A stretch of DNA of 64,000 bases from Noviherbaspirillum malthae. GTDB lineage: Bacteria; Pseudomonadota; Gammaproteobacteria; Burkholderiales; Burkholderiaceae_D. The notes below the pieces were generated by a model. That model saw nothing but the letters and a program-made list of their open reading frames with translations. It searched no databases and was not told the DNA's origin. The number at the start of each line of letters is the position of its first letter. The stretch's first letter is position 1. Of this stretch, positions 44,062 to 52,956 are shown one piece after another. The translations under genes and the position numbers were made by a program. Where the stretch lies: positions 1 through 64,000 of the forward strand of contig NZ_JACYXF010000016.1 of NCBI RefSeq assembly GCF_015352985.1, written 5' to 3'.

Positions 44062-45101
44062 GCAACGCTCAGGCGCGGATGCGTGCGCGGCGCCTCTTCC
44101 TGGTTGCCGTCGCTCAGCCATCCGTCCAGCTTTTTCCAGATGTCCGGGTCGAGCAGGTTGCGCGACTTCAGCCAATCTTCGTTGAACACCGTATGCAGGT
44201 ATTTCTCGCCGCCGTCGGCGACCGCGGCAACGACATTGCCGCCGATCAGGCCGCAATGGATGAATTCCAGCGCCTTGTAGATGACGCCGCCGGTGGAGCC
44301 GCCGACCAGCAGGCCGGTATGCTTGGCAATGTAGCGCGCCGTTTCGAAGGCTTGCGCATCGGTCACCTGCACGCCCATGTCGATGCAGCTGTAATCGAGC
44401 ACCAGACCGACCGTGTCGCCCTTGGGCGTGCCGGTTCCCGACTGGTAGTAGGGATGGCCAGGCTGGCCGAAGACGATGGAGCCGTCCGGCTCGACCGCAA
44501 TGGTGCGTGTATTCGGGTTGTGCAGCTTCAATCCGCGGGCGATGCCGGTCATGGAGCCGCCGGTGCCGACGCAGCCGACGTAGGCATCCACGGGGCCACC
44601 GATCTGGTCGACCACTTCGCGCACGAAATCGAAATAGCCGCCGGCATTGGCCACGTTGTCGGACTGGTTCATGAAGACCGAGCCCGGAATCTGGGCTGCG
44701 ATCTCGGCGGCGAGGCGCTGGCGTTCCACCACGGCCACCTCGTCTTCGCGGTAGCTGCCTTCGACATAGCGAATCTCGGCGCCGAGCGCGCGCATCACGC
44801 CGATCTTGTCCTGGGCCGCATGATGGTCGACCACGGCGATGAAACGCAGGCCGAATTCGATGGCCGCGATGGCGAGGCCGATGCCGGTGTTGCCCGACGA
44901 CGACTCGACGATCACGCCGCCCGGCTTCAGGCGCCCGGACTTGAGCGCCGCGACCACCATGTTGCGGGCCATCCTGTCCTTGATGCTGCCGCCGGGATTG
45001 TTCTTTTCTATCTTCAGCAGCAGCCTGGCATTCTTTGCGGGGACCGGCACGCTCAGGATAGGGGTATTGCCGATCAGATCAGTGACCTTGTTCAGGATCA
45101 T
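44058..45101 (-). CDS. sbnA: SbnA-like PLP-dependent synthase (cysteine synthase fold)
   Basis: This is a 347-residue protein. The PLP lysine is in NPGGSIKDRMA and the phosphate-binding loop is VGTGGSMTGIARG. The substrate loop ESSSGNTGIGLA is of the cysteine-synthase type, and the C-terminus is longer than CysK (NEDWLKSRNLLDPDIWKKLDGWL), as in SbnA. SbnA joins O-phospho-L-serine with L-glutamate, leading to 2,3-diaminopropionate. GGAGGAATACC precedes the ATG at 45101. Its place between a PLP decarboxylase and the opine dehydrogenase, with an SbnI-like gene in the operon, favours the siderophore role over cysteine synthesis. Confidence 0.82.
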   Translation of the reverse strand: MILNKVTDLIGNTPILSVPVPAKNARLLLKIEKNNPGGSIKDRMARNMVVAALKSGRLKPGGVIVESSSGNTGIGLAIAAIEFGLRFIAVVDHHAAQDKIGVMRALGAEIRYVEGSYREDEVAVVERQRLAAEIAAQIPGSVFMNQSDNVANAGGYFDFVREVVDQIGGPVDAYVGCVGTGGSMTGIARGLKLHNPNTRTIAVEPDGSIVFGQPGHPYYQSGTGTPKGDTVGLVLDYSCIDMGVQVTDAQAFETARYIAKHTGLLVGGSTGGVIYKALEFIHCGLIGGNVVAAVADGGEKYLHTVFNEDWLKSRNLLDPDIWKKLDGWLSDGNQEEAPRTHPRLSVA

Positions 45102-45114
45102 GGTATTCCTCCGT

Positions 45115-46545
45115 TCAGTCATCAGGGGAGATATGCTGCCGGCCGGCCGCATCGATGGTGAGGACGATGCGGCGCGGCATTGGGTGGCGGTGAAATTCGT
45201 TTTCCAGCAGGTCCATCTGGTAGCCTGCGGTGTTGGCATAAATGAGCAGATCGCCGGCGCGGGGTTCGCGCTCGAAAGCGAGCAGACGGTTGGTAATCAC
45301 GTCGTCGTCGAGGCAGCTGTGCCCGGCGATATAGGCTTGCACCGGGCCGGCCTGCGTAGCATCGTTGCCTTCGGCTGCCGAGATCAGGATCGGATCGACC
45401 AGAAATTCGGAATTGAACCAGGTTTCGCAGGCGCTGAAGCTGCTGCCTTCGACGAAGATCGCATGCCCGCCGCCGGCCAGCTGCTTGACGCGGGTGATTC
45501 TGAATACCGAGATCGCAGCCTGGTCGGCCAGGCTGCGGCCGGGCTCCAGCGCCAGGATCAGGTCGTTGTCATTGAGCCAGGCGGCCACGGACTGGGTCGC
45601 AGTGCAGGGCGACGCGAGCAGGCCATCCAGCCATGCGGATGCATCAAGCCGGTTGCCGTAGGGGTAGAACGACTCCGGCACCTTGGCGTTGCGGTAGTGC
45701 TCCTTGCACTGGTATTGCAGGAAGGCGTCATAGTCGTCGCTGTCGACATAGCGCACCGGCATGCCGCCGCCAATGTCGATGATGCGCGGCCGCAGCCCGA
45801 GTCCGCTTGCGGTCTCCATCAGGGGCAGGAGTTCGTGCAGCGCTTGTACCCGCGTCTCGACGGCATAGCCGCTCAAGTGGAAATGAAAACCTTCGAAGGT
45901 AAAGCGGTCCTTCATTCTCGCTAACTGCTGCAGGCAGGACAGCATGTCTTCTTTGCCCATGCCGAAACGGCTTGCCTCCGACGCGTCCGGCCGGTAGCGA
46001 AGCAGCAGGCGCGGCCTTGAGGATGGCGCGATGGTGGCCGAGGATTCGATCAGGTCAGACAATTCTTCCGCCGAATCCACCGAGATGAGCGCTGGGCCGG
46101 CAAGCAGTTCCGCATGAAACTCGCTGGTCTTGGCGGGCCCGGTCGCGCACAGGTCCGGCATCTTTGCTCCTGCACGCAGCGCGTCGCGCATTTCATGCAG
46201 ACTGGAGACGTCCACGCCGATGCCGCACTCGACGGCCGCGCGCACCAGCGCCTGCGACTTGTTGACCTTGGCGCCGTAGTAAATCGCATGCCGGACCCGG
46301 TGCGCCTGCAGTACCCGCCGAAACGCCTGCACATTCTGATTGAGCATTTGCGGCAATACGATGTTGAGAGGCGATCCATACTGGTCGGCCAGCTCGATCA
46401 AGCTGCCGGGTGATGCCTCGATGAAACCACGGATGGCTTCATCGAGAATCGGCTTGAGCAGTGCCGGCGCATGGGCGCTTGCAGACCTCGGATGATTGAC
46501 ATGTCCGATGTTGCCGATGCCGCTCCGCTGCAAATCGTTCCACAT
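45115..46545 (-). CDS. PLP-dependent decarboxylase, SbnH/DAP-decarboxylase family
   Basis: This 476-residue fold type III PLP decarboxylase has its lysine in YYGAKVNKSQALVRAA, the glycine loop IDIGGGMPVRY, the phosphate contact LALEPGRSLAD and the active-site Cys region AGHSCLDDDV. SbnH, AcsE and FslC of other NIS pathways are in this family and decarboxylate an amino acid or a siderophore intermediate. A strong GGAGG precedes the ATG at 46545. It lies 20 bp downstream of the TonB receptor. Confidence 0.88.
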   Translation of the reverse strand: MWNDLQRSGIGNIGHVNHPRSASAHAPALLKPILDEAIRGFIEASPGSLIELADQYGSPLNIVLPQMLNQNVQAFRRVLQAHRVRHAIYYGAKVNKSQALVRAAVECGIGVDVSSLHEMRDALRAGAKMPDLCATGPAKTSEFHAELLAGPALISVDSAEELSDLIESSATIAPSSRPRLLLRYRPDASEASRFGMGKEDMLSCLQQLARMKDRFTFEGFHFHLSGYAVETRVQALHELLPLMETASGLGLRPRIIDIGGGMPVRYVDSDDYDAFLQYQCKEHYRNAKVPESFYPYGNRLDASAWLDGLLASPCTATQSVAAWLNDNDLILALEPGRSLADQAAISVFRITRVKQLAGGGHAIFVEGSSFSACETWFNSEFLVDPILISAAEGNDATQAGPVQAYIAGHSCLDDDVITNRLLAFEREPRAGDLLIYANTAGYQMDLLENEFHRHPMPRRIVLTIDAAGRQHISPDD

Positions 46546-46565
46546 GGATGCCTCCTTCCCTTGGG

Positions 46566-48830
46566 TTAAAAGTCTACCGATGCCGACAGCAGCAGGGTGC
46601 GCGGCGCGCCTTGGGCGAAGCCGCCGTACGATGCCACGCCCGACCAGTAATCGCGGTCGAAGGCATTGAGCACATTGGCACGGAAGGTCGTCGCCTTGCC
46701 TGCGATGCGGGTGGCATAACGCGCGCCGAGGTCGACCCGGGTCCACGCCGGCAGGCTCTGCGTGTTGGCCTGGTTCACGTACTGCTTGCCGGTATAGGCC
46801 ACGCCGCCCGTCAGCGTCAGGCCGGGCAGCCAGGGGGTGTCCCATTCGGCGCCGACATTGGCCTGTACCTCGGGCACGCCGACCGGCGTCTTGCCGAGCG
46901 TGGCGGCGCTGTTGGTCTTCGTCAGCTCGGCATCGATCAGGGTCACGCCGCCGAGCAGGCGCACGCCTTTCGCCGCTTCGCCGAACAGGCTGAATTCCAA
47001 GCCGCGGTTGCGCTGCTCGGCATCGACGCCGTAGACATTGCCGGTGAGCTGTCCGCTCGGCTTCCTGATCTGGAACAGGCTTACCGTGGCGATCATGCTG
47101 CCCTGGTCGAACTTGACGCCCACTTCATGCTGCTTCGCCTTGTAGGGTGCGAACACTTCGCCTGCATTCGCCGCGGTGAGCGGTGCGGCATCGCCCTTGC
47201 TCAGGCCCTGGATGTAATTGGTGTAGAGGGAAACATTCTTCCACGGCTGCACCACCAGTCCGAACAGCGGCGTGACCGCGCTCTTGTCGTAGGACGAGGT
47301 GATGGCGACGTTGGCCGGGTTGAAGTTGTCGGACTCGACCTGCTGGCGGCGCGCGCCGAGCGTCAGCAGCACGCTGTCGTTGAGCATCGACAGCGTGTCG
47401 GTCAGCGCCACGCCGGAAAGCCGTGTTTCGGAAATCGTGGGCACCGAGGCGGGCGCCGCGACGAACGGCGTTGCCGTGTAGCGCGGTGCGTAGAGATTCG
47501 ACAGCACCGTGGGACCGTTGACCGAGCCGCGGTCGAGCTGGTCGCGGTAGCGGCTGGCCTGCAGGGTCACGGCGTGCTGCACCGTGCCGGTAAGGAAGCG
47601 GCTGCGCAGGCCGACGTCGGCGCTGGAACGGTCCACATCGAACTTGAAATAGCCCGGCGTATTGCGGGTGTCGCCGGCGGCATTGATGATGGTCGGCGTG
47701 CCGAACAGGCGGGACACATCGGTCTTCGCGCCGCCGGCATTGGCGAACAGCGTCAGCTGGTCGTTGACATCGTATTCGGTGCGCAGCAGCAGGGCGCGGT
47801 CTTCAACCTTGCCCCACTCCCACGGCTGGGTGACATTGCTCTTGCCGCTCGGTGCGGCGGGAATGGCGATCGAGGCATCGGCGAGGAATGGCCGCGACGG
47901 TGCATCGAAGCGCTCCCGCTGGTCGAGCACGTCGAGGCTGGCCCGGAAGCGCTCGCCCTGATAATCCAGGGCGACGGAGCCGACGGTGGCCTTGCGCTCC
48001 TGGTTGTCCACCGGCGTATCGCCCTGGCGGTGGCTGCCGTTGAAGCGGATGCCGAATTCCTTGCTCTCGCCGAAGCGCCGGCTGGCGTCGATATGCGCGC
48101 CGCCCTGCCATCCGGAAGAGGCTTCCAGCGTCAGGCGCGTCAGGTCTTCCGCGCCGGCACGCTTGGGCACGATGTTGATCACGCCGCCGATGCCGCTGTT
48201 GGGCGACATGCCGTACAGCAGCGCGGCCGGTCCCTTGAGCACTTCGACGCGCTCGGCGTAATCCGAGAAGATCCGGTAGTTGGGCGCCACGCCGTACTGG
48301 CCGTCGAACGCGATCTCGCCCACGTTGCCTTCGCCTATCGGAAAGCCGCGGATATAGAAGGCGTCGAGGATGCCGCCGACATTCGCCGTCGAGCGCACCG
48401 AAGGATCGCGCGCCAGCACGTCGGCGGCCGTTGCAGCCTGCTGGTCGCGGATCATCTGCGAGGTATAGCTGCTGATGCTGAAAGGCGCCTTCATCACATC
48501 CTGATTGCCCAGAACGCCGAGCCGTCCGCCTCGCGCCACCTGGCCGCCGGCGTAGGCTTGCGGCAGGCTCTCGGACCGGTCGGCTGTCACGCGCACGGTG
48601 GGAAGGACAGTGGCGGACGGCTCGGACGCGGCGGAAGCAGGCGCATCGGCGGATTGCGGCGCGGATTGGGTCTGTGCCTGCGCGGCGCAGCCCAGACCGA
48701 GGAGTCCGGCGGCGGCAATGCGCGCGGCAAGCGCAAGCGGCTTGAGCCGCGATGGCGCAGCGGCGATTGAATTAAACAGGTTTGAAACAGCGGCGGTATG
48801 GGCGGCAGCGGCGGCAAATGGCTTCGGCAT
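46566..48830 (-). CDS. TonB-dependent siderophore receptor
   Basis: This 754-residue outer-membrane receptor has a long N-terminal leader (about 54 residues ending GCAAQAQ). The plug domain includes ADVLARDPSVRSTANVGGILDAFYIRGFPIGEGN and VEVLKGPAALLYGMSPNSGIGGVINIVPKRA; a 22-strand barrel ends in TLLLSASVDF with terminal Phe. Subfamily style matches ferric-carboxylate receptors. ATG 48830 is chosen because it begins a signal-like leader; the frame opens at 48983. It is the first gene of the siderophore operon, downstream of a Fur box. Confidence 0.93.
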   Translation of the reverse strand: MPKPFAAAAAHTAAVSNLFNSIAAAPSRLKPLALAARIAAAGLLGLGCAAQAQTQSAPQSADAPASAASEPSATVLPTVRVTADRSESLPQAYAGGQVARGGRLGVLGNQDVMKAPFSISSYTSQMIRDQQAATAADVLARDPSVRSTANVGGILDAFYIRGFPIGEGNVGEIAFDGQYGVAPNYRIFSDYAERVEVLKGPAALLYGMSPNSGIGGVINIVPKRAGAEDLTRLTLEASSGWQGGAHIDASRRFGESKEFGIRFNGSHRQGDTPVDNQERKATVGSVALDYQGERFRASLDVLDQRERFDAPSRPFLADASIAIPAAPSGKSNVTQPWEWGKVEDRALLLRTEYDVNDQLTLFANAGGAKTDVSRLFGTPTIINAAGDTRNTPGYFKFDVDRSSADVGLRSRFLTGTVQHAVTLQASRYRDQLDRGSVNGPTVLSNLYAPRYTATPFVAAPASVPTISETRLSGVALTDTLSMLNDSVLLTLGARRQQVESDNFNPANVAITSSYDKSAVTPLFGLVVQPWKNVSLYTNYIQGLSKGDAAPLTAANAGEVFAPYKAKQHEVGVKFDQGSMIATVSLFQIRKPSGQLTGNVYGVDAEQRNRGLEFSLFGEAAKGVRLLGGVTLIDAELTKTNSAATLGKTPVGVPEVQANVGAEWDTPWLPGLTLTGGVAYTGKQYVNQANTQSLPAWTRVDLGARYATRIAGKATTFRANVLNAFDRDYWSGVASYGGFAQGAPRTLLLSASVDF

Positions 48831-49370
48831 GATTGCGAGTCTTTTCGTTTTTTTAGGTTGGACACAATGCATGCAGGGAAACGCCGTGAAGGCGCATGCC
48901 TCCCTCTGCGGCAGCCGCAAGGGGAATAAGGACATGCGTGAGGCAAATGAAGGAGACTCACTGCCAGCCGGTGAAAGTCGCATGTTGCGCTTCCATGCAA
49001 GACATCAATACACGCGGCTGGCAGCTCTTCGGAGAAGAAGGCAGGCTGGCTATGAGCGATACTGGATACTGAATTTGGGATTAGCCGTGCGGCGGGAAAA
49101 ACCGCCGTGCGGGCAGTCGCCGACCAGTGAGACGATCATAGATCAAATAAGAATCATTCGCAATAACTTCGATGATAAAAAATTATCGCTTTGTTTGCAG
49201 CTTCGGACGGCGATGCAACTCGCTATCTATCCCAGATCCGCATTCGCCGAAACGGCGATAATCCTGAAAGAACTTAACCGGACTCATGTATTCAGAAAAA
49301 TGAAGCTGGCCATATTGCCGCTTTCCTGGCGTCATCGACCGCCATTGACCCTATCGACGAGAATCCCCAA
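48831..49370. other. Divergent promoter region between siderophore operon and pncB
   Basis: The 540-bp region turns AT-rich around 49140-49320. It holds a Fur box (49146-49164) and an overlapping style of inverted repeat GATAA/TTATC at 49174-49187. The open frame 48598-49374 through it is a shadow. No RNA gene was recognised. Confidence 0.6.
49146..49164. promoter_or_regulatory. Fur box upstream of the TonB receptor operon
   Basis: AATAAGAATCATTCGCAAT matches about 16 of 19 positions of the AATGAGAATCATTCTCATT-style Fur consensus. It lies in the only promoter-sized region upstream of the ten-gene operon and supports repression by iron. Confidence 0.7.
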
Positions 49371-50591
49371 ATGAACACGGCCCCGCCTGTCGTACGCAGC
49401 CTGCTGGAAAACGACCTGTACAAGTTCACGATGTGGCAGGCGATGCTGCATCGCCATCCCGATGCCCAGACGGAGTATGTCTTCGCCTGCCGCAATACGC
49501 CGGAGTATCCGCTGGCGGACTTGAAGGACGACGTCGAGCGCGAGCTCGATCATCTGTGTGCGCTTTCCTTCCGCGAAGAGGAGCTGGAGTATCTGCGCGG
49601 CCTGCGCTTCATCAAGAGCGATTTCGTCGACTTCCTCGCCGTCTTCCATTTCCAGCGCAAGTTCATCCGCGTGGAAACCGACGGCCCGGCGCTGCGCATC
49701 GTTGCCAGGGGTCCGCAAGTGCACGTGATGGCCTTCGAGATCTTCGTGCTGTACATCGTCAATGAGCTCTATTTCCGGCGCTTTCCCCAGGAGCCGGCCA
49801 TTGAAGAGGGCCGCCGGCGCCTGACCGCCAAGATCGCCATGCTCAGGGAATTCGGCAAGGAACCCCAGGGACGCCAGCCCTTTGAATTCTTTGATTTCGG
49901 CGTGCGCCGCCGCTTCTCCGGCGCCTGGCAGGAAGAAGTGGTGGCCACGCTGGCGCGCGAGGTGCCCGAATTCTTCAAGGGCACCTCCAACGTTTACCTC
50001 GCGATGAAATACAACTTGGTGCCGATCGGAACCATGGCCCATGAATACCTGCAGTCCTACCAGGCCTTCGGCGTGCGGCTGCGCGATTTCCAGAAGGCGG
50101 CGCTGGAAGACTGGGTACAGGAATACCGCGGCGATCTCGGCACCGCGCTGACCGACGTGGTCGGCATGGATGCCTTCCTGGCCGACTTCGATCTCTATTT
50201 CGCCAAGCTCTTCGACGGCCTGCGCCATGATTCCGGCGACCCTTTCGAATGGGGCGAAAAGGCGCTGGCGCACTATGCGAAGCTGCGCATCGACCCGATG
50301 ACAAAGCGCATGGTGTTTTCCGACGCGCTCGATTTTCCCAAGGCCTTCGCGCTGTACCGCCATTTCCGCGACCGCACGCTGACCGGCTTCGGCATCGGCA
50401 CCAATCTCAGCAACGACACCGGCCACAAGACGCTCAATGTCGTGATGAAGCTGGTCGCCTGCAACGGCCAGCCGGTGGCGAAACTGTCGGATTCGCCCGG
50501 CAAGACCATGGCGACGGATGAGACTTTTCTTGCTTATCTGCGGCAGGTGTTTTCGTATGTGGCGCCGAAGGGGGATGGGGAGAAGTCGTAG
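49371..50591 (+). CDS. pncB: Nicotinate phosphoribosyltransferase
   Basis: This 406-residue enzyme of the NAD salvage pathway converts nicotinate, PRPP and ATP to nicotinate mononucleotide. Family landmarks are [17 protein letters not shown] at the N-terminus, the autophosphorylated His in [32 protein letters not shown] and the phosphate loop [11 protein letters not shown]. Length is typical of PncB. It is transcribed away from the siderophore operon and ends before a large inverted repeat. Confidence 0.96.
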   Translation: MNTAPPVVRSLLENDLYKFTMWQAMLHRHPDAQTEYVFACRNTPEYPLADLKDDVERELDHLCALSFREEELEYLRGLRFIKSDFVDFLAVFHFQRKFIRVETDGPALRIVARGPQVHVMAFEIFVLYIVNELYFRRFPQEPAIEEGRRRLTAKIAMLREFGKEPQGRQPFEFFDFGVRRRFSGAWQEEVVATLAREVPEFFKGTSNVYLAMKYNLVPIGTMAHEYLQSYQAFGVRLRDFQKAALEDWVQEYRGDLGTALTDVVGMDAFLADFDLYFAKLFDGLRHDSGDPFEWGEKALAHYAKLRIDPMTKRMVFSDALDFPKAFALYRHFRDRTLTGFGIGTNLSNDTGHKTLNVVMKLVACNGQPVAKLSDSPGKTMATDETFLAYLRQVFSYVAPKGDGEKS

Positions 50592-50673
50592 GGGTGCGAG
50601 CAGTGCTTGATTTGCATAAGCGTCATTGCACTCTCTGGCAAGTTACGGCGAAGACAGAAGTATAAAAAACGTT

Positions 50674-50780
50674 CCTCCCCTTTCAAGGGCGGCCGGCGAG
50701 GTGGGAGGGTCGGGGTGGGGAAGGGTTTAAACGCATGCATAAAACCCATCCCCACCCCGACCCTCCCCTTGAAGGGGAGG
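50674..50780. repeat. Large imperfect inverted repeat between convergent genes
   Basis: The outer arms CTCCCCTTTCAAGG and CCTTGAAGGGGAG and inner arms GGGAGGGTCGGGGTGGG and CCCACCCCGACCCTCCC form a long hairpin with an AT-rich loop (about 50725-50744). It lies between the pncB stop (50591) and the convergent DUF2145 stop (50839), so it may act as a two-way terminator. Its arms differ from the REP core at 25.8 and 32.6 kb, so it is a separate repeat type. Confidence 0.8.
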
Positions 50781-50838
50781 GAGCAGGAGTTCTATAACGC
50801 ATGTGAAATTTCTATGCACCAGCGAGTTCAAGCCGCCC

Positions 50839-51636
50839 TCACCGAACCACCACCGGTACACTCCCCAACCCGCTCCGCTGCAACCACGCAAAAATCGAAT
50901 CAACCGTCACCGTCTCGATGCGATCCGAAAAGCGCTTCGCCGAAGGATGATCATCGAACGCGACATTGGCCGCGCTAATTCGTCCGCCGAGGCGGGTCAA
51001 CGCATCGATCCTCAGTTCGGACGGCTCATACCCGTGCAGCTGCAGCCAGGCCTGCGCCTGCAGCCGGGTGCCGATATTGGGCGCCATTGCCAGCGCCATC
51101 GTTTCGATCACCCACTGGTTGGACTGCTGGTACTTCTGCCCCCAGGCATAACTCACGATGCTGTAGGGCTTGACATGCAATGCCAGCGCTTCGTCCCGCT
51201 TCATCAGGAGAGCATGCAGTTTTTCCTGCACCTGCGCATTCGGAGCGATGAACGCGCCTTCATACCGCCAGGGGTCGTCGAGAAAGAATTCGCCCAGCCC
51301 CTGCAGGTAAAGGGCAGCGTCGCTGGTGCCGCACTGGTTGAGCTTGTGCAGCACGCGCCAGGCATGACCGCCCTGGCCATCAGGCTGTCGGTAGGCGATG
51401 CCCAGGTGGGAATAGCGCAGGCCGTATCTGCTCAGGTCCTGCCCGGCGCGCGCGAGAAGCACCACCTGGTGTCCGCTGCGGTCGAGCTGCTGCATCGTGC
51501 GCTCGGCGAGCGCCATGCCGCGCGTGATGTTCTGCACCGTGGGGCGGTTTTCCTCGCAGCTGCGGCCGGCTTGGGCCTGTGCCGTCATGACCGCGCCGGT
51601 GATGGCGAGCAGAAGCGGCATGATCAGTTTTCGCAT
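50839..51636 (-). CDS. DUF2145 family exported protein
   Basis: This 265-residue protein has a Sec signal (MRKLIMPLLLAITGAVMTAQAQA). The body contains GLRYSHLGIAYR and WRVLHKLNQCGTSDAALYLQGLGEFF, as in DUF2145 proteins. The His in YSHLGIA, with the upstream fold, is reminiscent of NlpC-like domains, but the catalytic Cys is not evident. Function is unknown; it is periplasmic. It is first of three minus-strand envelope genes read in the order 52158, 51651, 50839. Confidence 0.8.
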   Translation of the reverse strand: MRKLIMPLLLAITGAVMTAQAQAGRSCEENRPTVQNITRGMALAERTMQQLDRSGHQVVLLARAGQDLSRYGLRYSHLGIAYRQPDGQGGHAWRVLHKLNQCGTSDAALYLQGLGEFFLDDPWRYEGAFIAPNAQVQEKLHALLMKRDEALALHVKPYSIVSYAWGQKYQQSNQWVIETMALAMAPNIGTRLQAQAWLQLHGYEPSELRIDALTRLGGRISAANVAFDDHPSAKRFSDRIETVTVDSIFAWLQRSGLGSVPVVVR

Positions 51637-51650
51637 GATGGCTCCGGCTC

Positions 51651-52106
51651 TCAGTAAGTCAGGCGTTCGTTGTGCAGCAGGGCCTTGCCGATGGCGTTCG
51701 GCACGAAAGCGATCACTTGGCCGGCGGCGGACAGGATCGCACCGCTGGCAATCACGGTAACGCCCACCGCCGAGCCGGCCGCCAGCGTGGAAGCAGCCAG
51801 TCCGGTGCCGGCGATTTCCATGCTGACCGCGGCGCCATCGGAAAGCCGCTCCAGCACCAGCGCCGTGCCCCTGGCGGTGCTTTCCACGGTCTTGACCACC
51901 AGTACCGCGCCGCTGGTCGACAGCGCAACCGGCAGCATGACCGCCGATGCAGCCGCGGCACTTGCGCCGACCGCCACCGATGCCAGCGGCAAGGCGGAGA
52001 TCGCGCTGATGGCCGAAGCATCGTTATGCGCCCTTGCAGGCAGGGTCAGCGTTGCAGCGGCCAGCGCCAGCGTGGCCAGAGGGATGCGGAAGGACTTGAT
52101 GAACAT
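51651..52106 (-). CDS. Small exported Ala-rich protein of unknown function
   Basis: This 151-residue protein has a clear signal peptide (MFIKSFRIPLATLALAAATLTLPARA) followed by a low-complexity Ala/Ser/Val/Gly sequence with two hydrophobic stretches (AAAASAVMLPVALSTSGAVLVV and GSAVGVTVIASGAILSAAGQVIAFV). CAGGAG precedes the ATG. It is 14 bp upstream of the DUF2145 gene and probably co-transcribed; a joint envelope role is likely. Confidence 0.75.
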   Translation of the reverse strand: MFIKSFRIPLATLALAAATLTLPARAHNDASAISAISALPLASVAVGASAAAASAVMLPVALSTSGAVLVVKTVESTARGTALVLERLSDGAAVSMEIAGTGLAASTLAAGSAVGVTVIASGAILSAAGQVIAFVPNAIGKALLHNERLTY

Positions 52107-52157
52107 GGCATTGCTCCTGTTGATTGAATTCCTGTTGGTTGAATCGGTTTGGTTTTC

Positions 52158-52616
52158 TTATTGCGTCTGTTGCGTGCTCTGGCGCTCGGCGCGCTGCTCC
52201 AGCAGATCGGCCTCGTGGCGGTCGCGCAGGGTCTTGGCGAGCGTGAAGGCGCTGGAAATCAGGTAGAGCCAGCTCACGCCGAGAAAGGCCTTGTAGGTAT
52301 CGTTGATTTCCATGCGCACCATGCCCCAGGCGGTCAGCGCCATCGCCAGGAAGAAGCCGCCCCAGACCACGTAGCGGAACATCGGGCTGTCGACGGCCTT
52401 GCCGCGCAGGCGGTTCCTTTCATTGTCGCGGACATGCTTGGCCAGCACGAAGACGTTGGTCAGGCAGAACAGGTAACCCATGACCATGAACGCCCTGTCG
52501 AGATCCTTGCCCGGCAGGTAGGCGAGGCCGACGGCGCACAGAAAGACGGCGGCTCCGAAGGACACCCAGACTTGCAGGATCCAGGCACGTGTATCGCGTT
52601 GATGAGTGACTTGCAT
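52158..52616 (-). CDS. YiaA/YiaB-family inner-membrane protein
   Basis: This 152-residue protein has four hydrophobic segments in two similar halves, typical of the YiaAB two-helix domain (VSFGAAVFLCAVGLAYLP, FMVMGYLFCLTNVFVLAKHVRDNE). The function of the family is unknown. GGGAGCGC precedes the ATG at 52616; the frame opens upstream to 52721 but without a ribosome site. The C-terminus is charged and Gln-rich. Confidence 0.85.
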   Translation of the reverse strand: MQVTHQRDTRAWILQVWVSFGAAVFLCAVGLAYLPGKDLDRAFMVMGYLFCLTNVFVLAKHVRDNERNRLRGKAVDSPMFRYVVWGGFFLAMALTAWGMVRMEINDTYKAFLGVSWLYLISSAFTLAKTLRDRHEADLLEQRAERQSTQQTQ

Positions 52617-52956
52617 GTTGCGCTCCCCTCTTGCTTGATTGACGATGAACGCAGTGTCGCAGGGAGGCGTGTGAAAGTCTAAATATACGATGCCAGTACT
52701 GAATATGCCAACCAAAAGCATCGTTTTTTAATACTTTAATGCCGATATAGGCAAGTAATACGCTCGTTGAGTCGTGAAAGACCCCGAAGTAAGAGGACTC
52801 TTGATAGTGCGCGCATGAGTATCGTCAACTTTAAAAACTATTGAAATATTTTAATAAATCAATTTTACCTATTAGAGGCTCTCCTTAATAATCGCCCTCG
52901 GTATCAACGAAACGCAGACAAGCTGCAGCCCACAATAAACATCAACCGAGGACAAG
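52617..52956. other. Divergent promoter region between yiaAB-like gene and catalase
   Basis: The 340-bp gap is distinctly AT-rich between about 52680 and 52880. It probably contains the catalase promoter. I saw no well-conserved OxyR or Fur site that I would defend. Confidence 0.5.

Noticed and set aside
44058..45101. Housekeeping cysteine synthase CysK/CysM
   Set aside because: The operon context, overlap with the opine dehydrogenase gene and the longer C-terminus favour an SbnA-type enzyme, although the fold is the same.
46548..48770. 740-codon open frame on the plus strand
   Set aside because: It is fully antisense to the TonB receptor gene. Its Arg/Gly/His-rich composition has no family features; it arises from high-GC codon bias.
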